A stretch of DNA of 49,012 nt from JAPLVB01 sp964353635 (GTDB lineage: Archaea > Aenigmatarchaeota > Aenigmatarchaeia > QMZP01): contig CAYGVS010000005.1 in NCBI GenBank assembly GCA_964353635.1, positions 1-49,012 on the forward strand. The letters are read 5' to 3'. Of this stretch, positions 6,809 to 15,142 are shown in pieces. The notes beneath the pieces were generated by a model, which saw nothing but the letters and a program-made list of their open reading frames with translations, ran no database searches and was not told the origin of the DNA. The translations under genes and the position numbers were made by a program. Every line of letters starts with the position of its first letter. Position 1 is the first letter of the stretch.

Positions 6809-9800
6809 ATGAGGCTGCTTCCCGCTCTCTCTTTGATGCTTGCGATTATAACCCTAGTTTTTCTGTCCAAACCTGCAAGCGCTCAGACCATTTATAATTG
6901 CAATTCTTGCATAGACTGCACCTCCAAGATAGCCAGCGCATCAAGCGGGGATACTGTCCAAATGACCGCGAACATAACAGGGAGTATTGCAACTAATTGC
7001 ATAGCCTTCAACGGCAAGGACAACATAACCTTCGACTGCAACGGCTGGTGGATAGACGGCACGGATACAGGAGGTACAAACGGGATAATACTGAATGCCA
7101 CTTATGGCGGAGGCTCCTTCAATGTCACAATAAAGAACTGCGTCCTATCGGACTGGGGCTCAGGTATTAGGTGTGACTCCAGCTCCAACAATACCTACCA
7201 GAACATAACAGGGATGTCAAGCAACAATTTCATGTACTTTAGCGGCAACAGCAACTACAGCAACATCATAAATGTCAGTACAAGTGGAGATGCAAATGCG
7301 GCCTTCTGGTTGGGACCAATAAATTACAACAATTTCACCAATGTTGTAGTGAGGAATTCAGGAAGCCGTGCCTGGAATTTTTTTGGTGTCGGAAACATAT
7401 TCACAAATGTAACGGGAATGTCCCTCAACGCCGCTAATCCTGGAATAATAATTGAAGCATGGAATGCAAACGCTTCCTACAACTCATTCATCAACTGCAC
7501 ATTTGCTTATAACACTGTAGGTGTGTCTATGATTTCATTTGGTACTGGCAGTGTAGCCTATAACACATTCACAGGTTGCAACATATCTCGCAACACACAA
7601 TCAGGAATAAGCATGACTAACTTATCTTCATATGCACTTATTCGATACAACACCTTCTACAACAACTACCTGAACAATACGTTGAATCTGAATTCGACTG
7701 AAGCCAACAACATGAACTACTGGAACATCACAAAGACCACAGGCACCAACATCATTGGCGGCCCTTACATTGCAGGAAACTACTGGACTGACCTGGATGG
7801 GTCCAACTTTTCAGATTTATGTACAGATTCTGACAAGGACGGTATATGCGATAATAATTATGCAGCAGCTACCAACAACACCGATTACCTGCCTCTCGCA
7901 AAAGGTGTATACGCATGCACCTCCTGCTCTGACTGCAACTCTAAAATAGCCGCAGCCTCCTCCGGAGATACCATCAAGCTCTTCGCAGACCTCACCACAT
8001 CCTCTTATTGCATTGATCTCCAGGGCAAGGACAATATCACACTGGACTGCAACGGGAAGAAGATAACGGGGCCGAATTCAGGAACAGATTCATATACAGG
8101 CATAAACTCCACAGTGGCTGACGGTGCGAACAACACAATAATCAAGAACTGCGCCAATATATCCTACTTCACTCACGGGATTTACATACGCTACACTAAC
8201 AATATCACCATACAGAACACATCACTGTTTCTGAACACTCTAGTAACTGGTTATGCGCTTTACCTTGATTCTACCCAAAACTCCACTATCTCAAACATAA
8301 ACTCTTCACAAAACAACTACGCCATCTTTTTCTCTTCCAGCTCCAGCAACATCCTTACCAATATAACAGCCAATTACAACTATAACGGCATCTACCTCAT
8401 CTACAGCTCCAGCAACATCCTAACCAATATAACCGCAAATTCCAACTCTTTGGGCTTGGGCTTCACCCTTTTATCCAGCTCCAGCAACACTTTCACCAAC
8501 ATCACAGCCAACTATAACTCTTATGGCTTCAACTTCCTCCTTTCCAGCTCCAGCAACACCCTAACCAACATAACAGCCAATTACAACTCAATGTACGGCC
8601 TCTACCTTCAAAGTTGCTCCAACAACAACCTTACCAGCATAACCGCAAATTCCAACTTCAATACTGGTTTCTACCTCTCCTCCACCTCCAATTACAACAC
8701 TATAAACAACTCCAGGATAGAGAACAACACGAACTACGGGATTAATCTGAATGCCATGGCCACCAATTACCCCCGCTACAACATCTTCTACAACAACTAC
8801 CTGAACAACACGGTTAATCTTTACTCCAACGACGCCAACAACCTCAACTACTGGAACACTACCCGTTCCTGCTCTTCTGGTCCAAACATAATCGGAGGAC
8901 GCTGCATAGGAGGGAACTACTGGACTGATATAGACGGCTTCAACTTCTCTGACACGTGCACGGACATCGATGGTGATGGATTATGTGAGAACTCTTACAC
9001 CCCAGCCACGAACAACATCGACTATCTCCCGCTTTCTCCAATAATTTACAACTGCAGCTCCTGCCCGGACTGCACCCAGAAGATAGCAAGCGCATCAAGC
9101 GGGGATACTGTCCAGCTTATCACAAGCATCTTAAACTACAACAGCGCTAATCCAGCATGCATCTTCTTCGGCGGCAAGGATAATGTGACGTTCGACTGCC
9201 TGGGCAACACCATAGGCGGGAATAGATCAGTAAACACATATGGGATATGGCTTAATAGCAGCTACGGCGGCTCATACAATGTGACCATCCAGAACTGCAC
9301 GATAACAGATTGGGCTAGAGGAATCACAAGCACTTCCAGCCCCAACAACACATACAGGAACATAATAGCCACATCAAATGGCTATGGAATGGATTGGTCA
9401 TCATCCAACTATAGCATTTTTATAAGCGTCAATAGCAGCTACAACGACAGGGGATTCTACATTGGCACAGCCTCAAGCTATAACACATTCACGAATTGCA
9501 CGGGAAGCTACAGCACGGGGTACTGCGGCTTCTGTCTTGCCGTCAATGTCAATTACAACTATATAGCCAATTCCGTCTTCAATTACAACGCACAGAACGC
9601 AATAGTTTTTGAGCAGTCAATGAATAACACACTAACCAACTGCACAATCTCAAACAACCTACAGACAGGCTTAAACATGCTTCAATACTCCACAACAGGC
9701 ACGACATATTACAACACCATAAACGACTCCCGTATAGAGAGCAATACGAACCGAGGAATTTACCTTAATTCTATGAGCGGCTACTATCCCCGCTACAACA

Positions 9801-10501
9801 CCTTCTACAACAACTACCTGAATAACACAGTCAACGTCTACTCCAATAACGACAACAACCTCAACTACTGGAACACCACCAAGAAAGCGGGGATGAGTAT
9901 AGTGGGAGGCCCGTGGATTGGAGGGAACTACTGGACCAATCCTTCGAAGACAGGTTTCTCTGATACATGCTATGATCATGATTTTAACTGGATATGCGAC
10001 ACTCCATACATCCCTGCAACGAATAATACAGATTTCTACCCGCTGGCTTTCCCCTCCATTATAAAGTTCTACTTCCAGACGATTCACCTGGAAGTGGGTA
10101 AAGGCTATGATGCGAAGATGCATATATTCAACCCATATCCGGATTTTGCCAATGTCACCATATGGATTGAAGGCAACTACCCTGCCAGATTTGAAAACCT
10201 GTCAGGCACGAACTTATCCGCTGACATGAGGAACGTGACCATGCAGCTAAATCCCTATGAGGAAAGGGTTCTAAGGGTCAGCATAATGTCTGCAGACCCG
10301 AGTGCGACCGGCTATTCAGTCAACATCCATTCGATGATAACAGCCGCCCCTGGAAGGCTGGACACGAAAGGGATTAATGTGCTAATTGACGCTGTCCCCA
10401 CCTTCCCGGGGCCTGATGCATTGAGCATGGCATTGCTGGTTGCACTCTCCACAGTTACGTATTTTGGTTTGAGGAAAGGCATGTCCATAAGAAAGAAATA
10501 G
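6809..10501 (+). CDS. Giant secreted right-handed beta-helix protein, three modules
   Basis: The protein has 1230 residues: a signal peptide (1-25), three homologous modules starting near residues 28, 365 and 745, a beta-sandwich-like C-terminal domain (about 1080-1200), one membrane helix (about 1204-1222) and a basic tail GMSIRKK. Each module opens with YxCxSCxDCxxKIAxASSGDT, continues with NosD/PbH1-type coils rich in NNxT and ITANYN, and closes with GNYWTD, an Asp-rich calcium-like loop (DSDKDGICDN, DIDGDGLCEN, the third degenerate) and NNTDYLPL. Dozens of NxS/T sequons suggest heavy glycosylation. It is probably an envelope protein that binds or cleaves carbohydrate, or an adhesin; catalytic residues cannot be assigned. 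The stop codon overlaps the 3' end of the convergent tRNA gene. Confidence 0.88.
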   Translation: MRLLPALSLMLAIITLVFLSKPASAQTIYNCNSCIDCTSKIASASSGDTVQMTANITGSIATNCIAFNGKDNITFDCNGWWIDGTDTGGTNGIILNATYGGGSFNVTIKNCVLSDWGSGIRCDSSSNNTYQNITGMSSNNFMYFSGNSNYSNIINVSTSGDANAAFWLGPINYNNFTNVVVRNSGSRAWNFFGVGNIFTNVTGMSLNAANPGIIIEAWNANASYNSFINCTFAYNTVGVSMISFGTGSVAYNTFTGCNISRNTQSGISMTNLSSYALIRYNTFYNNYLNNTLNLNSTEANNMNYWNITKTTGTNIIGGPYIAGNYWTDLDGSNFSDLCTDSDKDGICDNNYAAATNNTDYLPLAKGVYACTSCSDCNSKIAAASSGDTIKLFADLTTSSYCIDLQGKDNITLDCNGKKITGPNSGTDSYTGINSTVADGANNTIIKNCANISYFTHGIYIRYTNNITIQNTSLFLNTLVTGYALYLDSTQNSTISNINSSQNNYAIFFSSSSSNILTNITANYNYNGIYLIYSSSNILTNITANSNSLGLGFTLLSSSSNTFTNITANYNSYGFNFLLSSSSNTLTNITANYNSMYGLYLQSCSNNNLTSITANSNFNTGFYLSSTSNYNTINNSRIENNTNYGINLNAMATNYPRYNIFYNNYLNNTVNLYSNDANNLNYWNTTRSCSSGPNIIGGRCIGGNYWTDIDGFNFSDTCTDIDGDGLCENSYTPATNNIDYLPLSPIIYNCSSCPDCTQKIASASSGDTVQLITSILNYNSANPACIFFGGKDNVTFDCLGNTIGGNRSVNTYGIWLNSSYGGSYNVTIQNCTITDWARGITSTSSPNNTYRNIIATSNGYGMDWSSSNYSIFISVNSSYNDRGFYIGTASSYNTFTNCTGSYSTGYCGFCLAVNVNYNYIANSVFNYNAQNAIVFEQSMNNTLTNCTISNNLQTGLNMLQYSTTGTTYYNTINDSRIESNTNRGIYLNSMSGYYPRYNTFYNNYLNNTVNVYSNNDNNLNYWNTTKKAGMSIVGGPWIGGNYWTNPSKTGFSDTCYDHDFNWICDTPYIPATNNTDFYPLAFPSIIKFYFQTIHLEVGKGYDAKMHIFNPYPDFANVTIWIEGNYPARFENLSGTNLSADMRNVTMQLNPYEERVLRVSIMSADPSATGYSVNIHSMITAAPGRLDTKGINVLIDAVPTFPGPDALSMALLVALSTVTYFGLRKGMSIRKK
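8325..8660 (+). repeat. Tandem degenerate repeat encoding beta-helix coils
   Basis: Four to five in-frame copies of about 72-90 bp encode variants of SSSSNxLTNITANYNxxGxxL. Each copy would form one turn of the beta-helix. They are close enough at DNA level (CCAGCTCCAGCAACA recurs) to suggest recent unequal expansion. Confidence 0.75.
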
Positions 10502-10512
10502 CGGGGGGTGGA

Positions 10513-10575
10513 TTTTCGTTTTACCCTTTCTTGGGGTAAGCCCTAGACCTTCTTTCGGGAAAGAAGGGATTGGGG
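10513..10575 (-). other. tRNA intron 3, in the T loop at 59/60 (63 nt)
   Basis: Removing it restores loop TTCAAAT and a perfect T stem. The junction shows 3-nt bulges AA^C and AA^T flanking TTC/GAA pairs, a relaxed bulge-helix-bulge. Inside are two hairpins: CCTTCTTT/AAAGAAGG (8 bp, loop CCCG) and TTACCC/GGGTAA. Confidence 0.72.
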
Positions 10576-10597
10576 TTTGAACCACCGACCTTTGGGT

Positions 10598-10644
10598 CCC
10601 TTCTGGAAAGGAGGCGATTTCCTTTCGTTCGCCTTCAAACTCAT
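10598..10644 (-). other. tRNA intron 2, canonical position 37/38 (47 nt)
   Basis: The intron sits directly 3' of the anticodon CAT and A37. It contains a 7-bp hairpin (GAAAGGA/TCCTTTC), and alternatively AGGCGA/TCGCCT. The central helix of a bulge-helix-bulge is weak here, so the splice points are taken from the mature fold and could be shifted by 1 nt because an A occurs at both ends. Confidence 0.7.
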
Positions 10645-10676
10645 TATGAGCCCAACGAGCACTCCAGGCTGCTCTA

Positions 10677-10710
10677 TTGCGGCTGAAGACAGCTGAAAGC
10701 TGGCGACAGA
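10677..10710 (-). other. tRNA intron 1, at position 7/8 (34 nt)
   Basis: The junctions fit a bulge-helix-bulge. Exon bases GCGG (10716-10713) pair with CCGC (10682-10679). The 3-nt bulges are GG^T and AA^T, cut after the second base, and an inner CTG/CAG helix follows. Cutting there leaves exactly the exons needed for the tRNA fold. Confidence 0.75.
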
Positions 10711-10752
10711 CCCCGCTAAGAGTCCGGATTGCTTCAAATACAATTGCTGCGC

Positions 10753-10768
10753 TGGCTTAAAAGCTTTC
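10753..10768 (-). promoter_or_regulatory. TATA-like box for the initiator tRNA gene
   Basis: On the minus strand GCTTTTAAGCC lies about 40 bp before tRNA base 1. That would place transcription start about 15 nt upstream of the tRNA, leaving a short leader for RNase P. Confidence 0.45.
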
Positions 10769-10773
10769 ATTGT

Positions 10774-10818
10774 GGAAAGAAGGCGGATTTTTGACTGAAG
10801 GTGTCTCTTGACACCTTC
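10774..10818. repeat. Repeat block: GGAAAGAAGGCGGAT motif plus GAAG palindrome
   Basis: The motif at 10774-10788 is the inverse of the 20-bp direct repeat at 43986 and 44038, lacking one base. It is followed by a perfect palindrome at 10797-10818 with arms GAAGGTGTC and GACACCTTC around TCTT. The remaining bases up to 10901 hold the promoter of the next gene. Confidence 0.65.
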
Positions 10819-10901
10819 TATCTTTCATAGACTTCAAGCTAATATTCCTAGCACGGATGGGTTTTAAATAATTTTGCGCGTAAGAGTCAAGCGATGAGAG
10901 A

Positions 10902-11942
10902 ATGATAATTGTTGTAACCAATCAAGCAAAGCATATAGGTTCTGAACTGGAAAGGAGATACCACGATAGCTTCGATTTCTTATATGAAGGCTCAAATAGA
11001 TACGGACATGAGGAGTTTGATGATCGTCACCAGTATACGCGACTGGATGCCAATATTGAAAAGTTGGAAAGGCTCGATGGAGAGGATGTTGTAATAGTCC
11101 ACTGCGCATTACCCAGGCCGAATTCAAGCAAAGATAGATTATACAAACTAATAAGGGCGGCTAAAGAACCTTATTATTCTAAAGGGAAAATTGAAGTAAC
11201 CCCTGGGGTTTTTGAAAAGCAGTACTGGCGAGTCAAGACCAAGGCGGGTGGCGAAGTGGATGTCAAACCCAAATCGATACAAGTCTACTATTTATTCCCA
11301 CCTGATGCAAAGCAAGACTGGGTAGATCTCCCGGGAGCTGTGAACGCGGCGGAATTGCATTTAGATATATGCGAATTCTTAGGTGCGAGCACATTCTATT
11401 TCTTGGATTCACATTTTGAGGGTGCAGACTTTCTTAAGAAATACAAACGAGTGATCAATTCCACAGTGCAGGATAAGCTTATTGAGGAGGTTAAAAAATA
11501 TCACCCAGATATGATTTTTCTCGGGGCAGACCAGGGCGCAGCACAGCGTGCCCAATCGAGAGGGGTCGAAATGCCATCCCTAATCAAAACGAGGACTAAT
11601 GATAGCAGCAAAAATAAAATTTTCATCCCAGATAACGTTAAAAAAATGATTAAGGGGGGAAAAGTTTGCTCTCTTGATGATATGAGCGGGACTGGAGGAA
11701 CGCAGATAGACTGCATAAACGCACTGTTTGCGTGTGATGTTAAAGGTGTCTGGACCGCATTCACGCACGTGGGACTTCCCCAATCATATTCGAGAGCAAG
11801 ATCCAGGCTAGAGGAGCTTTATTCTGGCGATAGAAGGGAGCCATTTGGCAGAGTATATGTCTCGAACTCAATATCCAATAGACAGACTAGTGCAGTGGAC
11901 GTCACGGATACCGTAGTTGAGACGCTTAAGAAATATTGGTAG
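10902..11942 (+). CDS. Divergent ribose-phosphate pyrophosphokinase-like protein
   Basis: The 346-residue protein has the two-domain layout of PRPP synthetases. An N-terminal PRTase-like domain carries YYLFPPDAKQDW (compare the PYxxYxRQD region), then NAAELHLDICEFLGASTFYFLDSHFEG in broken form, the counterpart of the DLHxxQ loop. The C-terminal PRPP-binding loop is VCSLDDMSGTGGT, against the usual DDIIDTGGT. The second Asp-rich loop is altered (SG in place of ID), so it may be a true synthase of a divergent branch or a non-catalytic relative. AT-rich coding and a TATA-like GTTTTAAATAATT about 35 bp before the ATG are seen. It would supply PRPP for nucleotide synthesis. Confidence 0.72.
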   Translation: MIIVVTNQAKHIGSELERRYHDSFDFLYEGSNRYGHEEFDDRHQYTRLDANIEKLERLDGEDVVIVHCALPRPNSSKDRLYKLIRAAKEPYYSKGKIEVTPGVFEKQYWRVKTKAGGEVDVKPKSIQVYYLFPPDAKQDWVDLPGAVNAAELHLDICEFLGASTFYFLDSHFEGADFLKKYKRVINSTVQDKLIEEVKKYHPDMIFLGADQGAAQRAQSRGVEMPSLIKTRTNDSSKNKIFIPDNVKKMIKGGKVCSLDDMSGTGGTQIDCINALFACDVKGVWTAFTHVGLPQSYSRARSRLEELYSGDRREPFGRVYVSNSISNRQTSAVDVTDTVVETLKKYW

Positions 11943-11987
11943 CTTATTTATTCCCTCCCCACACATAATTATCATTCTAGGTGCACT

Positions 11988-12692
11988 ATGCCTCAGCAGG
12001 AGATTATCATCTCCGGTATTGATGAAGCAGGCCGAGGCTGCATCCTCGGGCCCATGGTGATAGCAGGGGTAGCGATACCGCACGAAAGGGAGAAGGAGTT
12101 CCGTAAGATGGGGGTGAAGGATTCGAAAATGCTCACTCCTGCAAAGCGCGAGGAGCTGGCAAAGAAGATAGAGGAGATAGCCCAGATAGTCCTCCTGGAG
12201 GTCGCTGCCTGCAAGATTGATAATTACAGGGCGCAAGGCATAAGCCTGAACAGGCTTGAGGCCATAAAGTTCGCTGAGATCCTTCACCTGCAGAAGCCGC
12301 ATAAGGCCTTCATAGACGGGCCGGACACAAACCTTCCCAAACTGCACGGTTATCTTAAAAAGATGGCTCCGGAGGGCATGGAGCTGGTGGTGGAGCACTT
12401 CGCGGACAGCAAGTACCCTGTGGTCGGGGCCGCGTCCATAATAGCCAAAGTCGAGCGCGACAGGAAGATAGAGCAACTCAGGAAGGAATACGGGGACATA
12501 GGCTCCGGATACACAAGCGACCCCACTACTGTGAAGTGGCTCGAGGAGTGGATGAGGACCCACAGCAAGCTCCCTGAATGCGCAAGGCACAGCTGGATAA
12601 CCGCGGAGGACCTGCTCCAGAAGAAGGAGCAAAGTCTGCTTAGCAGCTTCCTAGGGAAAATCAAGGGTAATGACGCAAAGGAAGACGTCTAA
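11988..12692 (+). CDS. rnhB: Ribonuclease HII
   Basis: This 234-residue enzyme cleaves RNA in RNA-DNA hybrids and removes single ribonucleotides from DNA. The catalytic signature GIDEAGRG is at residues 10-17, followed by KDSKMLTPAKRE, FIDGPD and SIIAKVERDR, the usual acidic and Lys/Asp motifs. The C-terminal tail (KKEQSLLSSFLGKIKGNDAKEDV in broken form) is a little longer than the family minimum. RNase HII is the universal type in archaea. Confidence 0.95.
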   Translation: MPQQEIIISGIDEAGRGCILGPMVIAGVAIPHEREKEFRKMGVKDSKMLTPAKREELAKKIEEIAQIVLLEVAACKIDNYRAQGISLNRLEAIKFAEILHLQKPHKAFIDGPDTNLPKLHGYLKKMAPEGMELVVEHFADSKYPVVGAASIIAKVERDRKIEQLRKEYGDIGSGYTSDPTTVKWLEEWMRTHSKLPECARHSWITAEDLLQKKEQSLLSSFLGKIKGNDAKEDV

Positions 12693-12724
12693 TTGCTTTT
12701 ATTCTCAGGGAACCAATACTATTT

Positions 12725-13246
12725 ATGGCCAAGCGCAGGGTGCCAAAACCCAAGAAGAAAGCCAAGGGAAAATACGTCATGATCTGCCCCAAATGCGACA
12801 GCAAGGATGTTACTCATGACTGGTCGAGCCCAGCAACAGTCGGCTCGACGCTGGTCAATGTCATGTACAAATGCAATAACTGTGGGCATGAGGGCATGGT
12901 TTTTCCAGAGGTGCCTGAGAACAAGGTTCCCAAAAATCCTAAACCGTTAAAGTATGTGAAGGAAAGGACCCTGGTTGACACGACGTTCGGCCGGGGCGAG
13001 TTCGGCATATTGCATCTCATAAGCCCTTTGTTAATTATTTCAGGCTTGCTCTCATTCTTCTTTGGTACTGAGACCATTAAGATTCAGGCGTTGCTCATAT
13101 TACTTCCATCGGGGATATTCTTCACCTTCCTTCCCTATGGAAGAAGGCTTATAGAAGAGCACAAACTTGTCAGGGCTATCTGTATCGCCTTGATGGTCTA
13201 TGCTATTCTGTTCAGCCCCCTAGGGTGGTTTACTATAAGAATTTAG
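12725..13246 (+). CDS. Zinc-ribbon membrane protein
   Basis: The 173-residue protein starts with a very basic stretch (KRRVPKPKKKAKGK), then a zinc ribbon with CPKC and CNNC knuckles (residues about 21-58), a linker with VPENKVPKNPKP, and three hydrophobic helices (about 98-170). The zinc ribbon resembles those of RNA-polymerase or TFS-like proteins but is placed on a membrane protein. A GCTTTTATT box 26 bp before the ATG suggests a leaderless mRNA. Function unknown. Confidence 0.75.
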   Translation: MAKRRVPKPKKKAKGKYVMICPKCDSKDVTHDWSSPATVGSTLVNVMYKCNNCGHEGMVFPEVPENKVPKNPKPLKYVKERTLVDTTFGRGEFGILHLISPLLIISGLLSFFFGTETIKIQALLILLPSGIFFTFLPYGRRLIEEHKLVRAICIALMVYAILFSPLGWFTIRI

Positions 13247-13348
13247 GAGCCTTTATCCTTAACCGTTCTTGCATTGGCCGCATGCATGAACGCAGAGCAT
13301 CTGACTACAATACGGGTTTAAATTCTTTCGCCCCTATTAATAATAAAT

Positions 13349-14011
13349 ATGATAAAGAGGCTAGGGCCGAACATAATTCTGATTCAGCTTTCGGATATAG
13401 ATTCGAACATTTACGTTTTAGGGGATACTGTAATCGATTCCGGGACAGGGTTCAATTTCACAAGGCTTCACACACTCCTCAAGATAATGAAGCTCAACTT
13501 CTCATCGATAAACCAGGTCATAAACACGCACTGCCATTTCGACCATGTGGGCGGAAACGGCTACTTCCTGAAGGCAAAGGTGGCCATACATGAAATAGAT
13601 GCGCCAATATTGGAGAATGGCGATGCACAGAACAGCTATGCTGATTTCTTTGACGGCAAGCTGAGGCCAAGGCCAGTGGACATCAAGCTCAAGGAAGGCC
13701 AGGTCCTCAAGGCCAATGAAATGGACCTGAAGGTCCTGCACACCCCAGGGCACACACCGGGGCACATATGCCTTTACTGCGAGAAGCAAGGCATCCTATT
13801 CTCAGGGGACCTCGTGTTCTCCGATGGCGTGGGAAGGACTGACATGCCTGGAGGAGATGTAGCCCAGCTTGATGCCTCCCTGGAAAGGATTTCCAAGCTT
13901 AAGTTCAGCAAGATGCTTCCTGGCCATGGCGAGGCGATCATGGATAAGGCTGACAAGGCGCTGAAGGACATCCTCTCGGCTGCAGCCGAAGCTCCGGAAG
14001 AAGAGGAGTAA
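13349..14011 (+). CDS. MBL-fold metallo-hydrolase (glyoxalase II-like)
   Basis: The 220-residue protein has the metallo-beta-lactamase motif HCHFDH (61-66), HTPGHTPGH in the middle (metal His), SGDLVF (bridging Asp) and PGHGE near the end. This set is typical of the glyoxalase II/hydroxyacylglutathione hydrolase-like branch with two metal ions. The substrate is not predictable. It ends in an acidic tail EEEE. GTTTAAATTC lies about 27 bp before the ATG (leaderless). Confidence 0.9.
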   Translation: MIKRLGPNIILIQLSDIDSNIYVLGDTVIDSGTGFNFTRLHTLLKIMKLNFSSINQVINTHCHFDHVGGNGYFLKAKVAIHEIDAPILENGDAQNSYADFFDGKLRPRPVDIKLKEGQVLKANEMDLKVLHTPGHTPGHICLYCEKQGILFSGDLVFSDGVGRTDMPGGDVAQLDASLERISKLKFSKMLPGHGEAIMDKADKALKDILSAAAEAPEEEE

Positions 14012-14014
14012 TAT

Positions 14015-14401
14015 ATGGGATTCTTCAATGAATTCTTGAAGTTGAACAAAATCAAAATGGGGCTCACTATATTTATCTTTTTATATTGCTTTTTTAGTTT
14101 GTTTTTGACCTGGTTGTCTTGTTATGGTTGCACCTACACATTCGATCCAATTGCAGTGTTTTTTGCTGCCCCGACAATCATTCTCTTTCTTACAGTAGGG
14201 GTTGCAATGGACCATTTGGGACTGCTCTCTAATGTGATTGCGTTATTTGTATATGTATTATTCATTTTCCTTCTTAGCTTGTTTTACATATATCTTATTT
14301 CTTGCCTTATATTCAATGTATATGGGATTTTAACCAACAAGAAAAATAATGCTGCCAAATCCTCCCCACGAAAAGCACACCCAGCACAGAGGCATAGCTA
14401 G
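14015..14401 (+). CDS. Small membrane protein of unknown function
   Basis: The 128-residue protein starts 3 nt after the MBL gene stop. It has three to four membrane helices (about 17-36, 44-62, 70-100) and a basic C-terminal tail (KKNNAAKSSPRKAHPAQRH). The DNA is clearly A+T-richer than its neighbours. I recognise no family. Confidence 0.65.
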   Translation: MGFFNEFLKLNKIKMGLTIFIFLYCFFSLFLTWLSCYGCTYTFDPIAVFFAAPTIILFLTVGVAMDHLGLLSNVIALFVYVLFIFLLSLFYIYLISCLIFNVYGILTNKKNNAAKSSPRKAHPAQRHS

Positions 14402-14470
14402 AAAATTCCTTCGACTTATTATGGGCTCCAATACTTCAAACATTTAAACCATGCACTTTAATTCTATATC

Positions 14471-15130
14471 ATGCCTTCGGACTATTCCTCACTGACCGTG
14501 AAGGAGCTTGAGGAGAGGATAGGGAAAATCATGAGAAGGCAGGGGAACCAGGATGACCTGTTCAGGGCTGCTGTCTTCATGGGCCAGCTGGACCTGGCCA
14601 AGTTCATATACCATGACAAGAAATACCAGCCTGAGACAAGGTTCGTAAAAGGGGGCTCAAAATCCTCTGAGACTGCTGCTTACGGCCAGGCCCTTGTGCA
14701 GCTTCTACTTCTTGCAAAATCCAGGGGAGTGGATTTTCCTGAGATGTTCAAATACAGCCTAGAGCACATGGAAGGTCTGGAGGAATACAAGGCACGGGCT
14801 CCTGAGAGCTATGGGGAAGTGAGGGGCATGCCTGTGGGTCGCGGAATGGTGAAGGGGAATGCCTATGTGGTTTCCCCTAAGAACCCCATAGAGAAGGCCC
14901 CTAAGGGGAGCATACTGATTCTGGAGCACGCGGACTCGGAGATATCCCATCTCATAAAGGATTTCCCTGCTGTGGTATCTGACCAAGGCGGGAGGCTGTG
15001 CCATCTGGCTATAGTGGCAAGAGAGGTTGGAATCCTGGCGATAGTAGGCACAGGGAACGCTACTTCCATGATAAGGACAGGCGATGATGTGACGGTTGAT
15101 GCCAGCTCAGGAAGGGTGACAACAGGATAG
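14471..15130 (+). CDS. MazG-like domain fused to PEP-utilising mobile domain
   Basis: The 219-residue protein has two parts. Residues 1-105 are helical, with AAYGQALVQLLLLAKSRGVDFPEMF, reminiscent of MazG-type NTP pyrophosphohydrolases, but the ExxE/D metal sites are not clear. Residues 118-217 are a swivelling phosphohistidine domain as in PEP synthase and pyruvate phosphate dikinase: GRGMVKGNAYV, then DQGGRLCHLAIVAREVGILAIVGT with His178 as the likely phospho-acceptor. No ATP-grasp or PEP-binding barrel is present, so the His domain would have to work with a partner. Good confidence in the second half, moderate in the first. Confidence 0.75.
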   Translation: MPSDYSSLTVKELEERIGKIMRRQGNQDDLFRAAVFMGQLDLAKFIYHDKKYQPETRFVKGGSKSSETAAYGQALVQLLLLAKSRGVDFPEMFKYSLEHMEGLEEYKARAPESYGEVRGMPVGRGMVKGNAYVVSPKNPIEKAPKGSILILEHADSEISHLIKDFPAVVSDQGGRLCHLAIVAREVGILAIVGTGNATSMIRTGDDVTVDASSGRVTTG

Positions 15131-15142
15131 GCATTTTCTTCT

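Larger units (their letters stand above)
10499..10717 (-). tRNA. Initiator tRNA-Met (CAT) with three predicted introns
   Basis: Read on the minus strand, four exons (10717-10711, 10676-10645, 10597-10576, 10512-10499) join into a 75-nt tRNA. All stems pair perfectly: acceptor AGCGGGG/CCCCGCT (7 bp), D stem GAGC/GCTC, anticodon stem TTGGG/CCCAA with loop CTCATAA, T stem GGTGG/CCACC with loop TTCAAAT, and discriminator A73. The A1-U72 pair and three G-C pairs in the anticodon stem mark it as the initiator. CCA is not encoded. The A box reads TAGAGCAGCCTGG; position 21 is U where A is usual. Exon ends of intron 2 could shift by 1 nt. The last three tRNA bases overlap the stop codon of the beta-helix gene. 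Confidence 0.88.

Noticed and set aside
8325..8660. Low-complexity artefact in the beta-helix gene
   Set aside because: The repeats keep frame and the beta-helix coil pattern, so they are real protein repeats.
10561..10660. Decayed tRNA pseudogene
   Set aside because: All four arms pair perfectly once introns are removed, so decay is not a good explanation.
10382..10770. Two minus-strand frames of 67 and 75 codons over the tRNA
   Set aside because: The DNA folds perfectly as an intron-containing tRNA and the frames have no protein features.
11868..12632. 254-codon frame antisense to rnhB
   Set aside because: It is a shadow of RNase HII, with Leu/Pro/Arg-rich composition and no domain.
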